A stretch of 64,000 nt of DNA, taken from contig CM072870.1 of the NCBI GenBank assembly GCA_036937835.1, positions 22,580,001 through 22,644,000 on the forward strand, given 5' to 3'. The translations under genes and the position numbers were made by a program. A model generated the notes under the pieces. That model did not search any database. It was not told the origin of the DNA and saw only the letters and a list, made by a program, of their open reading frames with translations. This DNA comes from Pampus argenteus (Eukaryota; Chordata; Actinopteri; Scombriformes; Stromateidae). The first letter of the stretch is position 1, and each line of letters starts with the position of its first letter. Positions 12,933 through 24,013 of the stretch are shown piece after piece.

Positions 12933-15040
12933 CTGCCAAAAAATAAAAATAAAAATAAATAAAAACAAAAAACACATGAATGCAAACAGTGGTCAGTTAG
13001 TAAATGATGCCACTGTTCTGATATACAACAAACACGAGCCAGTATGGTACCGGTACTGGATCAGCTTTCGGCTGGTGAATCAAGGGAACTCAGCTATAAA
13101 GACGTCTGTAAATATTGGGACACTAATTGTATTGTTTTGTCTTTGCAGTTTGGATTTAAAATAAAACAATGACTGTGAAATTAAAGCTCAGTGTAGGAAG
13201 TATAGACTTTGCCAATTTTAGGTTACCAAATTTATCACAAGCCTAAATAAAGTCGCCATTATTTAGTCACTTTTTTTTTTTACTCAAACTGGAGGAAATA
13301 GTGCATTTGTTGAGGACTACTTGCAGCAGTGTATTAACATTGTGAGTCAAAATAAACTGTGTGTGTGTGTTCATGGTAATGACATGTTTAACAGTTTCTA
13401 GACAATAATGGAGGTCTACAGCACAGATGAATAAGATATATGAGGGTTTGGAGGCACACACAAATACTTTTTAGTAGAGCAATTTGTTTTTGGTTTTGGT
13501 CATATTTATTATTTCATTTAGAATATTTTGCAATGTGACTAACTGCTTACAGACTGCAGGCTGTACGCTCCAAAACTATCTAGGATTGATCAACATTTCC
13601 ACACACACACAAAATGAGCTAACGTGGGGTCTGGTTCAAAAAGCATAGCATGCTATGATGTGGCGCCCTGCTCTTTATCTGCCCGTTTTGCACGTCAGAG
13701 ATGAATTGCTCGACCAGGCTACGCAAACAATCACTGTTTCTGACTCACTGACTGCCTCCACAAATCCACCGCATCTCCACCGCACACACTGCCACAAGGA
13801 GAAATTCCTCTGTAATTTCTGGAAAAACAGATGCAGGCGAGCTTGTGCAGGATACAGAGAAACAAAACAATACCATCAGCCCCTGTAAATGCCATTCTCT
13901 CAGTGTTCGAACATCAAGCTCTTACACTGCAGGATGTTGATATCACAGCTGAGCCAGATATCAAGGGCAGATCTCTGAGGCTTTTACTACAAAAACAGGT
14001 CTTTGTGTAGGATAAAGAAAATCTCTCTCAATTCTGATGAGTTTTGTCATGGCGGCTGACCTGTAGATGAAACATGTCACTCTTACATTCAGTCAAAGTT
14101 AGTTTGGCAGGCAGATGATAACAAATGAATATGAACAAAAGACGGCTGAAATGCTGAAGGAAATAAAAGATATTTCACAGCTGTGTGGGAAGAAATATCC
14201 GTGTATATTTTTATGTTTTTGTTCATTTTTACATAATTATCCAGGGACCAGGAAACATGTACAGAACATAATAACTAAGACTGTTTATTTTAATTATTAT
14301 ACTATTTTCATCTTATGTTACTCACAGCACTGACCTCTTTTTAAAAAAATTAATAATCCTTAACTTGCACATACTATATATACAAACTGATTATGGAATT
14401 AACAAGCTGCAAAAACAATAAAATATAACCAATGATTTTTTTTATTTTCTGCTATAATTGTGCTTTTCTTCAGCTTTCTCACGGTATCACTGCTTTTTCG
14501 TTTCTTTCTATCCAGGTTTCCACAAGTAGAAACTTTGGTTGCACATGAAACTCTCCTGGTTGAATTGGCAGGACAAAAGAAGAATATTAAGATATTTGAT
14601 AAAAAAAAAAGGTAGAAGCCCGTTGACCTGAAACTATAAACTCCAAAGTGCATTTTAGAAACGAACTAATTCTGAAGAAATGTGATTTTAAAAAAAACAA
14701 AAACAGTTTAAATCAGAATCAATAAAATCAATCAATTTAATGTTTTGTGCCTAATTCTGAATTTGCTGAAATACTGAATTACCTCTTACAGACCTCTTCT
14801 CTGTAAAAACCAGCTGAGGCTCATGGGAATTGTAGTATTCAGGTAACTAAGTTGAAATAATTCAAAGTGATGGTCACTACACAAATCTACTATAATATAG
14901 TAGATTATATAGTTTAATATATGTTGAGGAACACTGTGAAGATCATTAAAAGAACATTGCTTGAGTCGTGACATGTGGGAAAATACAGAAGAGGAAGGAA
15001 AGAAGTGAATCAGTTAATGTGGAGGGCGGCGCCTCTGTAC
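12933..15040 (-). other. intron between BH exons D and E (2.1 kb)
   Basis: Inferred from exon phases. It contains short A and T runs, a ZNF143-like site at 14818-14837 and a near-perfect AT-rich palindrome at 14884-14906. I see no second gene in it. Confidence 0.85.
14818..14837 (-). promoter_or_regulatory. ZNF143-like site
   Basis: Minus-strand sequence TACTACAATTCCCATGAG matches the ACTACAATTCCC core of the ZNF143/SBS element, with a changed right end. It lies in the intron between exons D and E. Confidence 0.35.
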
Positions 15041-15233
15041 CTGAGCGGTGAGTGCTTGAAGACAGCCTCGACGAAGGCCTGTGCCAGCAGTCGGGGACTG
15101 GCCTGGCTGTGCTGGCCAACGCGGGCCAGGTGTCTGCTGAGGTGGACCAGCAGCTGGTGGTTAGCCTGAGGGATGCTGGGAGACTCCAGGATCCTCTTCA
15201 GCCTCTCCCCGCACTCCTCCACACTCTGACTCT
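15041..15233 (-). CDS. pik3r (p85-type): p85-type PI3K regulatory subunit, BH-domain exon D (partial gene)
   Basis: Internal exon of 193 bp, with its AG acceptor at 15234-15235 and GT donor (GTACAG) at 15039-15040. It begins ESQSVEECGERLKRILESPS, continues IPQANHQLLVHLSRHLARVG and ends QAFVEAVFKHSPL before the split codon. It aligns with p85-alpha [20 protein letters not shown] through LSEIFSPMLFRFSA. The SPSIP motif is exact. Compared with p85-alpha, the loop before the last helix is three residues shorter, and the residue matching R274 of p85-alpha is lysine (VFK against LFR). The exon ends with two bases of a codon completed by exon E as serine. It is the most diverged of the five exons, but the phases and helix pattern leave little doubt. 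Confidence 0.94.
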
Positions 15234-16191
15234 CTGCAAGACAAAAACAACAGATTTTAAACATTTAATCAGAGTTATTTCAGCTTCTGTGTAGTATACG
15301 GCCAAATTACACCCATAAATCACTGTTGAACATCTTAATCCAAAAGTGTCCAAAGTGGGAAAACCATTACTTTATGGTGCTGGCTTTGTTGGAAGCCAGC
15401 AATATATCCTCAGATATCTTTAGAGATGAGGATTGTATGATGTAGCTGTAATATTTCTCATTTCAGAAGTAAGAGGCCAAAACTAAAGTATGACAAAGAG
15501 CCTCAGTGTATGTTTCAATACAAATGTTAAAAGTGATAAAATTAAGTTATACTAGCAAAACAAGGCAGTTATCAAAGTTATATTTATATTGCATGTTTCA
15601 TACACAGAGACTAGATTCAAGGTGCTGTACAGAGAAGTACAAAGAAAAAACACAATTCAGAGAATTCAAACCAAGACGTTTAATTACTAAAAGTCATGAT
15701 GGTATTTTTAATATTTTAATAAACAAAATTCCTGCTACACAAAAATTACATATTTGTGAGTTAACTATTATTTATGTTTATTTTTTATTGTTGTTGGAGT
15801 AGAAGTTCATAAAGAGGAAGAAGCATCTGTTTCCATCTTCTTCATCAATGTTCCTTTAATATGCTTTTCTTTAATTCTTCCAAGCCAAGCTTAAAGGATC
15901 TATCTTAATAAGTCTCACATGCCCATATGTATTCCTGTTTGCGTTCCCATAAACTATTTCCTTGCTGAACTAGTCTCACATATGTTTTGTTGGCAGTACT
16001 TAACACCAGAAATTAACCCTGCACGCTATTGCCAGGACAAAGATTCCAACTGGATACGGTTAACTCGGGCTGCTAACAGTAGCATCTGCTAAACGTTTTG
16101 CACAGATGAGGACTGTGGATTTCATCATCCGTCTCTTACAGTCTATGATAATATAGATTTTTAAGGTATTTTTGTCTTCACCTCTGATGCA

Positions 16192-16246
16192 GCTAGGCTA
16201 GCAGTTTCCCCCTGCTTACAATCTTTATGCTAAGCTAGGCTAAACC
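16192..16246 (-). repeat. dispersed fish repeat (AAAGGAATAGTT... family), copy 2, 3' module
   Basis: Read on the minus strand it gives TTTAGCCTAGCTTAGCATAA and then AAGCAGGGGGAAACTGCTAG, nearly identical to the second half of the copy at 6592-6684. Only this module is preserved. Confidence 0.65.
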
Positions 16247-17282
16247 AATCTGATTAAGATGGCGACGTTTTGAAGTTTCTGGAAGAATATTACAACCTTG
16301 ATGAATAATGATGTGTATCGTTATTTTGAGTACAACCCGGGACAATGTGAATGCATCTGTGTGTCTTTGTGCTTGTTGAACAGCTGAGCAGAGACCCTGG
16401 ACGTTGTATGCATAAACATCTATCACATTAAAATACATTTCACTCATACACAGAGAGCAGACGTCCCCACTGTGCTGCCCGGTGAGCAGCACCTCCATCA
16501 ATATCCATCCAGCATGTAGCCAACTGCTCACTGACTTTGTGGAGACGAATGGCCTTGGCAGGACATCAGTGATTTGAATTTAAAGCAAGTCCAACAGACA
16601 GCTGCTGGCCAACGAACCTCACAGACGCTATGGAGAAAATCACAGGGGCTTCGTCTATGGATGCTTGTAAAAATAACAGCGGGAGGCAGCACAGGGGATA
16701 ATACCCGACTCCTTTTCTTGCATTTGCCGGGGTTTGGACAATGGGCCGTGTTTGAAGAGGACCAGACGTATTGACGAGCACACCCACCACAGGCCCTTTA
16801 CCACCGCAAACAAGCGGCAAACAAGAAAACATCTGTGCCTGAGCCTGCTGTGTGCCGGCTTTATGACGGGGGAACTCGGTGGGAGAGCACAGATCTACCC
16901 CTGAACACCAGACTTATCGTTCTGCACAAGAATCCACAGCAGAAGTCCATTTATCTCTGTCTAAATCTGTTTATCTTCAAAGGGATTTTATTTCCAACAA
17001 AGTACTTCTTTTGAATCCAGTTCTTTTTATAGTGTCTGAATGTTTGTGTCTATGAGGACAAATTCAGACTGAACCAGTGAGATTAAAGTCAGAGTTTTTC
17101 AACCAAAACCTGATTCATCATATACTCTGTTTATGTTTCCCTTTATGTTTTCTGTTTCATTGTGTGTGCTATAATTCAATATTTTATTATATTGACGGTC
17201 ATATCATTATGTTTCATGTTATTATTTATTATTTAACAAAATCCGGACAATAATTAAAAACTAACACAATGACTTATTTAGT

Positions 17283-17350
17283 TAAAGGAATAGTTAAACA
17301 TTTTTGAAAGTGTGCTTATTCTCTTTCTTGCTAAATTAGGGTTAGCTTAT
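17283..17350 (+). repeat. dispersed fish repeat (AAAGGAATAGTT... family), copy 3, 5' module
   Basis: Begins AAAGGAATAGTTAAACATTT and continues GTGCTTATTCTCTTTCTTGC, followed by a GTTAGCTTA segment. It carries the 5' module and the part missing from copy 1, so the three copies together outline a consensus of at least 130 bp. Confidence 0.6.
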
Positions 17351-18059
17351 TAAAACTAAGCAGCAAGTCTTGTAAATTGCCATGAGGTTGCTAAGCAACC
17401 AGCGGAGACTTCCTGAAGTTAATAGTCTAGCACATAAATCTCTGTAATACAGAGTTTTATCCGTCTAATGTCTTCAGTAACCTGTGCTAATAGACTGATT
17501 GGTGTATCACTGGCCCCTTTGTTCCTTGCTTTAAAATGTGATTCAGGTGATCGGACTGCAGTGTTTGACCTCATGAAAGTAAAGATGTTGTCAATCGAAA
17601 TCAAAACTAAAGCACGCTAGGTTTAGTTACTTTTTAGCAAGCGACTTTTCTAGCAACTTTTTGGACTTGAACCTCTCTTCTTGAAGGGAGCCGCCAGTAT
17701 TTCTCAGTGAACGAGAGATAATGACTGTGTTCAGTGGGCTGGACAGAGCGACGGCATGTTTAGTGGACCATGACATGAATGAGCTGTGAATGTACGTACC
17801 GAACAACCAGAATTAACAATAGTTATTGTTGTTTATTTGGATCAGATTTCAGAGTAGACGCTGGAGACATATTAACACCAGGTGTAAATGTAATCAGGTT
17901 AAATCTGGATACGAGGAGCATGTTAATGCAAGGTGTTAAGGGAGTCATTCACATACAATATTTCTGTATAAGCATACATTACATTCACAGCACAAACACA
18001 ACACTAATCCATATGTTTAAAAAACATCATCACATAACCCAGAATGTGCTGCATTTTTC

Positions 18060-18217
18060 ATGTAGCTGCAGTTTGCTTGAAGTTGCCTGAAGCTTCAGCC
18101 CAATCTGTTCAATCTGTTTGACCTGTGATTTAATTTGTGTGATATTTTTGTATGTGCCCAAGACACATTTCCCCTTGGGGATAATAAAGTATACTCTACT
18201 CTACTCTACTCTACTGT
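18060..18217 (+). mobile_element. 3' tail of a LINE-type retroelement with TACTC array
   Basis: The sequence TTTCCCCTTGGGGATAATAA followed by AGTA and a (CTCTA)n array at 18190-18215 is the characteristic 3' end and simple-repeat tail of a fish non-LTR retroelement. The body is truncated, so only the 3' untranslated part is left. Class (L2/CR1-like or other) cannot be decided from this piece. Confidence 0.6.
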
Positions 18218-18944
18218 TGTTGCAAGTGTACTTTTTCTACCGAGTAAAAGCAACTAAATACAACTGCCCCGTTTCTTAAATGTATCTGAAAGCAAACATG
18301 GTCTTAGATTTAAAATAAGACTTATGGTCGGTCATCTCAGTCAGAAAAGATCCTGACTTAGACACATCATCACTCAAGAGGAACTGAATGATATTGATCA
18401 GTTTAGTAAACTACGACTAAAGTGAAAGAAGTACACGTCTGTCCTGTTTCTAACCTTCAAACCCGAAACAAGGTGGGAAATGTGTCTTTTTTTATTGGAG
18501 TGAATTAGAAATCGGAGCAGATACTGACCTGGTGAAAACATGCAGCAGGAGAGCTAAACTGGACCTCTACTTGACATACAGTATATATTTTGTACAGTGA
18601 TTTGTGGGATGTCGTGCTCTACATGTTGTATGTTTCCAGGTTTAAGAATGGTGATAGGTATTGATCGACCATATGAGGTATTGGTGTATTTGGCTCTCTG
18701 TGCAGGAACATAAGTGTTAAAAATCGATCCCAATAATGCAGAGTGCCAACAGAGAGATGGAGGAACTGACAAAACAACTGACATGCATGTTTGACAGCTG
18801 ACCTGTTGGATAGATGAGAGAGACACAGATTTCCAATTACACAAACTGATTCACGCCGCAGGTTATAAAAATCGGTTTTGTCAACACAGTAATTCTTCTG
18901 CCCTCGAATTTTAAGCTCTGTGATTGTTCATATCTTGGTGAAAT

Positions 18945-18964
18945 GCTTCTTGGGAGTCGTAGTT
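18945..18964 (-). promoter_or_regulatory. ZNF143-like site
   Basis: Minus-strand sequence AACTACGACTCCCAAGAAGC fits the ZNF143/SBS pattern with two or three differences. It lies in the intron between exons C and D, about 0.73 kb from the LINE-type tail. Confidence 0.3.
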
Positions 18965-19880
18965 AATTTAAAGGTTTATATACACAGTCGTGTAGCTTCA
19001 ATTTTGCATCAAAGAACAAGCAGAGTTTGTTCTACCGCTCCGTGGGTTTTTGGTGTGTGTCCTTTGCTGTGTGTTACCAAGTTGTCAGCGGCTGTCCAGA
19101 GGTTAAAGGTCAGACAGACGCAGAGGAAAGGTCAAGAGGATTTGGTGGAGGTAGTCATGGGAGTCAAGTGGCTTTGTTTAAGAAGCATTATTGTGTATTT
19201 TTGTCTCTGTGCAGTGCACTGTATAAAGTTAAAGTTAAAGTTATAACCCTTGAGGTTTCAGTCCTTGTAGATTTGAGATATTCCAGAGCAAAATGACACC
19301 TGCATCACTATCAACTGCCAGTCCTTTAGCATTCAACAAACTTTCAAACCAAACCCAAACTTTAATGTATTCAATGTCACCGTAAGTATTTATGTGGATA
19401 CCTTGAGGCAAGTCAGAACTGCCAAGGCCACAGCACAGAATCTACTGTGCATATGAAAAACCGCCTCATATATAAGTTCAACCCTGTGAGCATCGCTTCT
19501 GTTCTCATTTTTACAGCAAAACAAACTTTACAGCCTTACGGTGTTTTAATGAAGAAAAGAGGACAGTCAATATATGAAAAACGTGCCCACTGAAAGGCTG
19601 TTGCTGTAAAAAAGGTCATAATATATTTATAATAAGGATTATTAAAAAATAATTGTTTTATTGAATTTTGGGAAAGTAAAACATGATAATTTCTGTTGTT
19701 GTCCAGGAGTGCAGGAGACTCAAGGAGGTTCAGGGACACTGGAGGTGTGTGTGTGTGCCATGGGTGTGTGTTTTTGGGTGGGCAGGTGGGCGGTGATGGA
19801 TGGCTGACAATCTGGTGCAGCCTGATGGGGGTCATGGAAGTCACCTCTCTCTGTCTGACCACTACTGATCATAGACGACC

Positions 19881-19911
19881 ACCACACACAGACACACACA
19901 CACACACACAC
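19881..19911 (+). repeat. (CA)n microsatellite
   Basis: CA array with one G near the start. It faces the complementary GT array at 20031-20090. Confidence 0.95.
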
Positions 19912-20028
19912 CTCCTTCTGTTATTATGGATTGTGGTCGACCCTGTTGGTCAATAGAGGTCAAGGCTGCAGAGGGAACTTGGCCTGTCCATCTGGCCCCT
20001 CGGGACTCTGGCAGACTGGACAACTGGA

Positions 20029-20030
<2 letters not shown>

Positions 20031-20090
<60 letters not shown>
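20031..20090 (+). repeat. (GT)n microsatellite, 60 bp
   Basis: Thirty GT units with a single GC interruption. Confidence 0.97.
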
Positions 20091-21774
20091 TGGGAGGTCG
20101 ACGAGGGGAAGAAGTGTGGTGAAGAGAAATGGAGTTAAGTGGAGCTTCACCACAGGACTATAATTCACATTTTTATAGCTTTGAATGATGAGGGAAACTG
20201 ACGGCTGTTTTTGTGTTTTGGCTGAAGACTTCTTGTGGACTCCCTCATCAAGGACAAGCTGAAGAGACATCTTGAGACGACCGTTGTTTTTTCATTTTTT
20301 AATTCGTCATGGGTCCAGTTTGCATGACCTGCCTGGTTCTTTAGATGCAGTGAGAAACACAAATGCACAACAGTTTGGTGAAGACACCTTTGAACTGGAG
20401 CATCTTCTCGCCTAACATCAAGCTGAATGAGAAGGTTCAAAAGTCTGTGATAAAAGGCTGAAACTAGAAGAGTGAAGACTGTTATAGCAGCAGATTAATG
20501 TCCATGGTTTTTTATTATGTTCACTGTGACATATTTAGGGTGTCAACATACTTTTAAACCATTAAATGAATCGGTTAAATGACAACTGCATCTTTTCCTC
20601 TCCTCAGTTGGTCCAGATGGACAGTGGTCGGTCATACTCAGCCAGCTGGCCTTTGTCCTCACAGACGTTGACCTCGGTAAGACCATTAAGGTTAACAAGC
20701 TCTCGTGAAATTAACAAATGAGAAAAGAGAGATAAAGAATAAAGATGGGGAGGGAAGGAAAAGAATACGTAGAGAATTAAATCAGACAGAGAGGAGGAAG
20801 TGGAGAATTAAGATAAGTGACTCAGGGACCGAAGACAGGAGGAGGATAAAGGATAACGACGCAAAGAATAACGTTTAAATGTTTCGGTGACAGCATCACG
20901 ATCCTCATGTCTTTCTTTGGAAATATGAAAACTGAAAAACAGCATCTCGGTCAGGATGATGCAGGACGATTACAGCCATCTGATGATAATAAATGTAATT
21001 ATTCTGTTTCTGAAAAAAACAACAACAACCTAACAGAATTAAGATTGCTCTGAAGTAGACAATGATTGGACCAATTTGAGGGTTAAGTGGTGTTTGGCTT
21101 TGAAATGACGCACATGCAAGTTTATAGTTTAGACTGAACGTAGCATCTGTAGACACGTTTTACAGCTTGAGTCCATGTTTTAAAAAAGCAAATTGGTTTT
21201 TATACACATTTAATCAATTTCACTCCACTATATTTGACATGTTTAAAAGGTTTGTGATCTCAACTAGAATTTATAATATTGTTTGAGTGTAATGAATATG
21301 ACAATTTTCCCATGAGTGGATCAGTGGGTTGAAAAGGTCTTTGAAAATCCCTTCCAACTCTGAACATTTTATCTGTATTTCTAACAGTGTTTGGGGATTT
21401 CCCATCATGAGCCACTGACTGGAAAGATGGACGCAGATCAAACAGATGAGAAAATGACTCTTCTCCCAGAGAGCAGGACTGCCAGAGGAAAGGTAACAAA
21501 TAAAGAGGAATGAGAAAAGCAATGATAGGGGATTTTAACTGTTGCAACATCAACAAACGTCAGGCATTAGATGGGCAGTAACTGTCTGTACATATGAAGG
21601 CAGTTATACAAATACCATGTGGACACAGTCACAGTCATAGACACATATGATAATGATTTAACACTTGATTTCTTATTGGTTCAATTTGTTGTATTAGTTT
21701 TACTTATCAACTAGCTGGGGATTAAACATCAGCGTTTAGGATCTGCCTGAGCCAAATTAACATTGAACTCATCC

Positions 21775-21960
21775 TACTTACAAGTACTGTGTGTTTATCC
21801 AAAGTCTGACATGTCTGATTCTCCTGTAAAACACATCGGTGAGCCACAGCGCTGCACTCAACATGTTATGGTAGCCACCATCCTGATGGATGAAGGAACA
21901 GGTTACAGTGCAGCGCTGTGGCTCCATGATGTGTTTAATGGTATATCACACTGGTAAGTA
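21775..21960. mobile_element. foldback (inverted-repeat) element, MITE-like
   Basis: Near-terminal arms carry AAACACATC...GAGCCACAGCGCTGCACT at 21829-21858 and the complement at 21907-21935. The stem is about 30 bp with a 2-3 base interior mismatch, and the loop is about 48 bases. The outer ends TACTTACAAGT (21775-21785) and ACTGGTAAGTA (21950-21960) are also inverted copies with one mismatch, with a less well matched region between. I see no convincing target-site duplication. A MITE is the simplest reading; no protein is encoded. Confidence 0.6.
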
Positions 21961-22069
21961 CAGATTTGTTGACAATAAGAAAAATATAGAATCAACTATG
22001 GACACATTTTTGATTTGTTGAGAAACTTAATTAATTTTCAATGAATATGGAACTTTTATTGTTTTTAAA

Positions 22070-22310
22070 AGTTCAGCTGCTGGACTCAAAATGTCTTCAG
22101 AGTAAACTCTGTTCTTAGTGTACGTGCACCGGAGGCTTCAGGTTTCCACATCACACTTGTGTAAGTTCACAAATCAAAAAAAATTAAAAGTGAGATTTAA
22201 GATTAAGAGCAGAGAGAAAACTTCCCTCCTTCAGCAGATGAATGTGAAAACAAACTCTTCTGCACATACATCATTCTGCACCTTGAAGCTCAAACATAAA
22301 AAAAAAAAGA
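22070..22310 (+). repeat. dispersed repeat sharing GGCTTCAGGTTTCCACATCA, copy 1
   Basis: Contains GCTGCTGGACTCA, then GAGGCTTCAGGTTTCCACAT and CACACTTGTGTAAGTT. These modules recur in the same order at 53505-53600. Downstream it has AAGTGAGATTTAAGATTAAG and a segment ending near TTGAAGCTCAAACA that looks part of the same unit. Probably an old non-autonomous element; class not determined. Confidence 0.5.
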
Positions 22311-23283
22311 ATTAGACTTAAAAAAAAAAATAATAATAATAATAAACTTTGCAAATATTTTATGAGGAAGGAAATGCATTCAACACTTTTGTTAGACCTC
22401 AAGGATACAGTCAATAAAAGAACTTTTATTTGTGTCCATGAAAACTCCACAGGGCACCTTGAAGTAGACCGTCATTATGCAGAGGGGGGAGATGGATATG
22501 TGTTGCAGTGAGAGGAATATGGCACATGAAGTTTGACTGTCTTAACCCTTGCTTATGTTTACTGAGCAGTTACTGCTGTTGAACCTCTGTCATGTTGAAC
22601 TAAAAACTGAGGAAGGTACGAATCTAAATAGCAGCAGAAGCGACCAAAAACAAAACAGCCTCCTGCCACTTGCACCTCAAGCAAATAGTTTATTTTTTAG
22701 GGATCAGGGATTTTTACTGTACCAATTAAATGCTTCAGAGCTCAAACCCCGTTTTATAATATCCTTTGATTTCACAGAGGAACTCATTTGGTGCTCTTTA
22801 AGTGACCCCTTCCAAAATAAGAAGTTCAATTTCAACGGGCTTAACCTCAGGCAACCGCGCAGAATACTTGATGCATCCTTTTAAAGTGGTTTATCCTGAC
22901 TTCAAATGTTTCCATGAATAAGTAAAATAAAAAAAGGGCTGTCACTTAACAGGACGAGGACCAAGGCAGAGAGAGAGAAGTGCTTACATAATTGAGGGGG
23001 TTTTCAGTTTGAGATCATGTCAAGGAGCTTAGCAGAGTAATGTTTTTTGGGAAAAGGCTGCGGGGAAGCTGAGGCGAACATGCATGAAGCTAACACACAC
23101 TGTCTGTCCTTTTCTTATTTCCATACACCGAAGTGCAAAACTCTGAATGTCAAGGGAGGATTCATGAAAAATAGAAGAGACTGTGAGTCTCTAAAAGCTG
23201 GAGAGAAAGGGGCCTGCTGGGCTGAGGTGGGTTGCAGGTGAAACGGTGAACCGGCAGGTCAGCTGTGTAGAAAATGAGAAAAG

Positions 23284-23311
23284 TGTGTGTGTGTGAGAGA
23301 GAGAGAGAGAT
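23284..23311 (+). repeat. compound (GT)n(GA)n microsatellite
   Basis: GT units pass directly into GA units, as in the much larger array at 43642-43825. Confidence 0.9.
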
Positions 23312-23881
23312 GAGGTTGTTTTTATTGGGTCCTGAAGCTGTCAGGAGATTAGAGGAAATTTGATGCTGACGAGAGGCTACAGCCTTGTCGCCTTTACATC
23401 CAGATGTGGGAGGAATCTGTCAGGTGTGACAAGCGTTGGAGCTCATGCCAAATGACAGAGGCATGAAAACACTCTGAGCTCAAGGTCTGAACTTGCAACA
23501 CTCATTAGTTATTAAAAATGCTGCATGCAGCCAGAGGAGAAAATCCTGAATGTTTATATGGGTCATAGTTGTGTTACAAAGCTTTGTCCGTACGTGGTTA
23601 AGTAAGTCACTTTCCATTGCACCTATATTAACCTAGCTTTGTGCCAACCATTTGCCAACCATCATTTCTTGTTTAAAACATTTCATTGCCTCATGCATGA
23701 TGCAAGATCCATGAAGAAATGGTTTTTATGCAGTTTGGTGTGGAAGTCCTGACCTCAACCCCATCCAATCCAATACATTTCTATCTGAGATTTCTGCCTC
23801 CAACCCAAACAGTAGAAGTGAATGAAGACAGAACTTTCTGCACGGATAGATGTGACAAGTGATAAAATACAGGAGACGCAC

Positions 23882-24013
23882 CTTGAGCAGTGTAGACCAG
23901 TTCGCTGTAGACTGTGGCAGGGATGACGGGGCCGGACATGTCCTGCAGAAACCCTCTGAGAGCATCAGTCAGAGAAACCAAATCATACTGGTCCAGATCC
24001 ACGGAGACGGGAT
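23882..24013 (-). CDS. pik3r (p85-type): p85-type PI3K regulatory subunit, BH-domain exon C (partial gene)
   Basis: Internal exon of 132 bp, with its AG acceptor at 24014-24015 and GT donor (GTGCGT) at 23880-23881. With the G carried from exon B it reads DPVSVDLDQYDLVSLTDALR and then GFLQDMSGPVIPATVYSELV, ending in YTAQ. This is the central part of the p85 BH domain, where p85-alpha has [20 protein letters not shown] and PNPVIPAAVYSEMI. The PVIPA-x-VYSE motif is nearly invariant and is the clearest family signature in the window. The DLDQYD segment is closer to p85-beta (DVDQWD) than to p85-alpha. It is separated from exon B by a 15,074 bp intron and from exon D by 8,648 bp. Confidence 0.95.

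Larger units (their letters stand above)
15234..23881 (-). other. intron between BH exons C and D (8.6 kb)
   Basis: Inferred from exon phases. Contents seen: an inverted copy of the dispersed GCTTAGCATAAAGA repeat at 16192-16246 and a direct partial copy at 17283-17350, a LINE-type 3' tail with a TACTC array at 18060-18217, a ZNF143-like site at 18945-18964, (CA)n at 19881-19911, a 60-bp (GT)n at 20031-20090, a foldback element at 21775-21960, a dispersed repeat at 22070-22310 and a (GT)n(GA)n array at 23284-23311. I recognise no coding sequence in it. Confidence 0.8.

Noticed and set aside
12497..12985. 162-codon minus-strand open frame as a single protein
   Set aside because: Only 12847-12932 is real coding sequence (exon E). 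The rest is intron read-through past a good GT donor and upstream of an AG acceptor.
14884..14906. AT-rich palindrome as a regulatory operator or microRNA
   Set aside because: Arms of 11 bp with a one-base centre, too short and AT-rich to carry weight.
15052..15294. Plus-strand open frames opposite exon D
   Set aside because: Antisense shadows of a well-supported exon.
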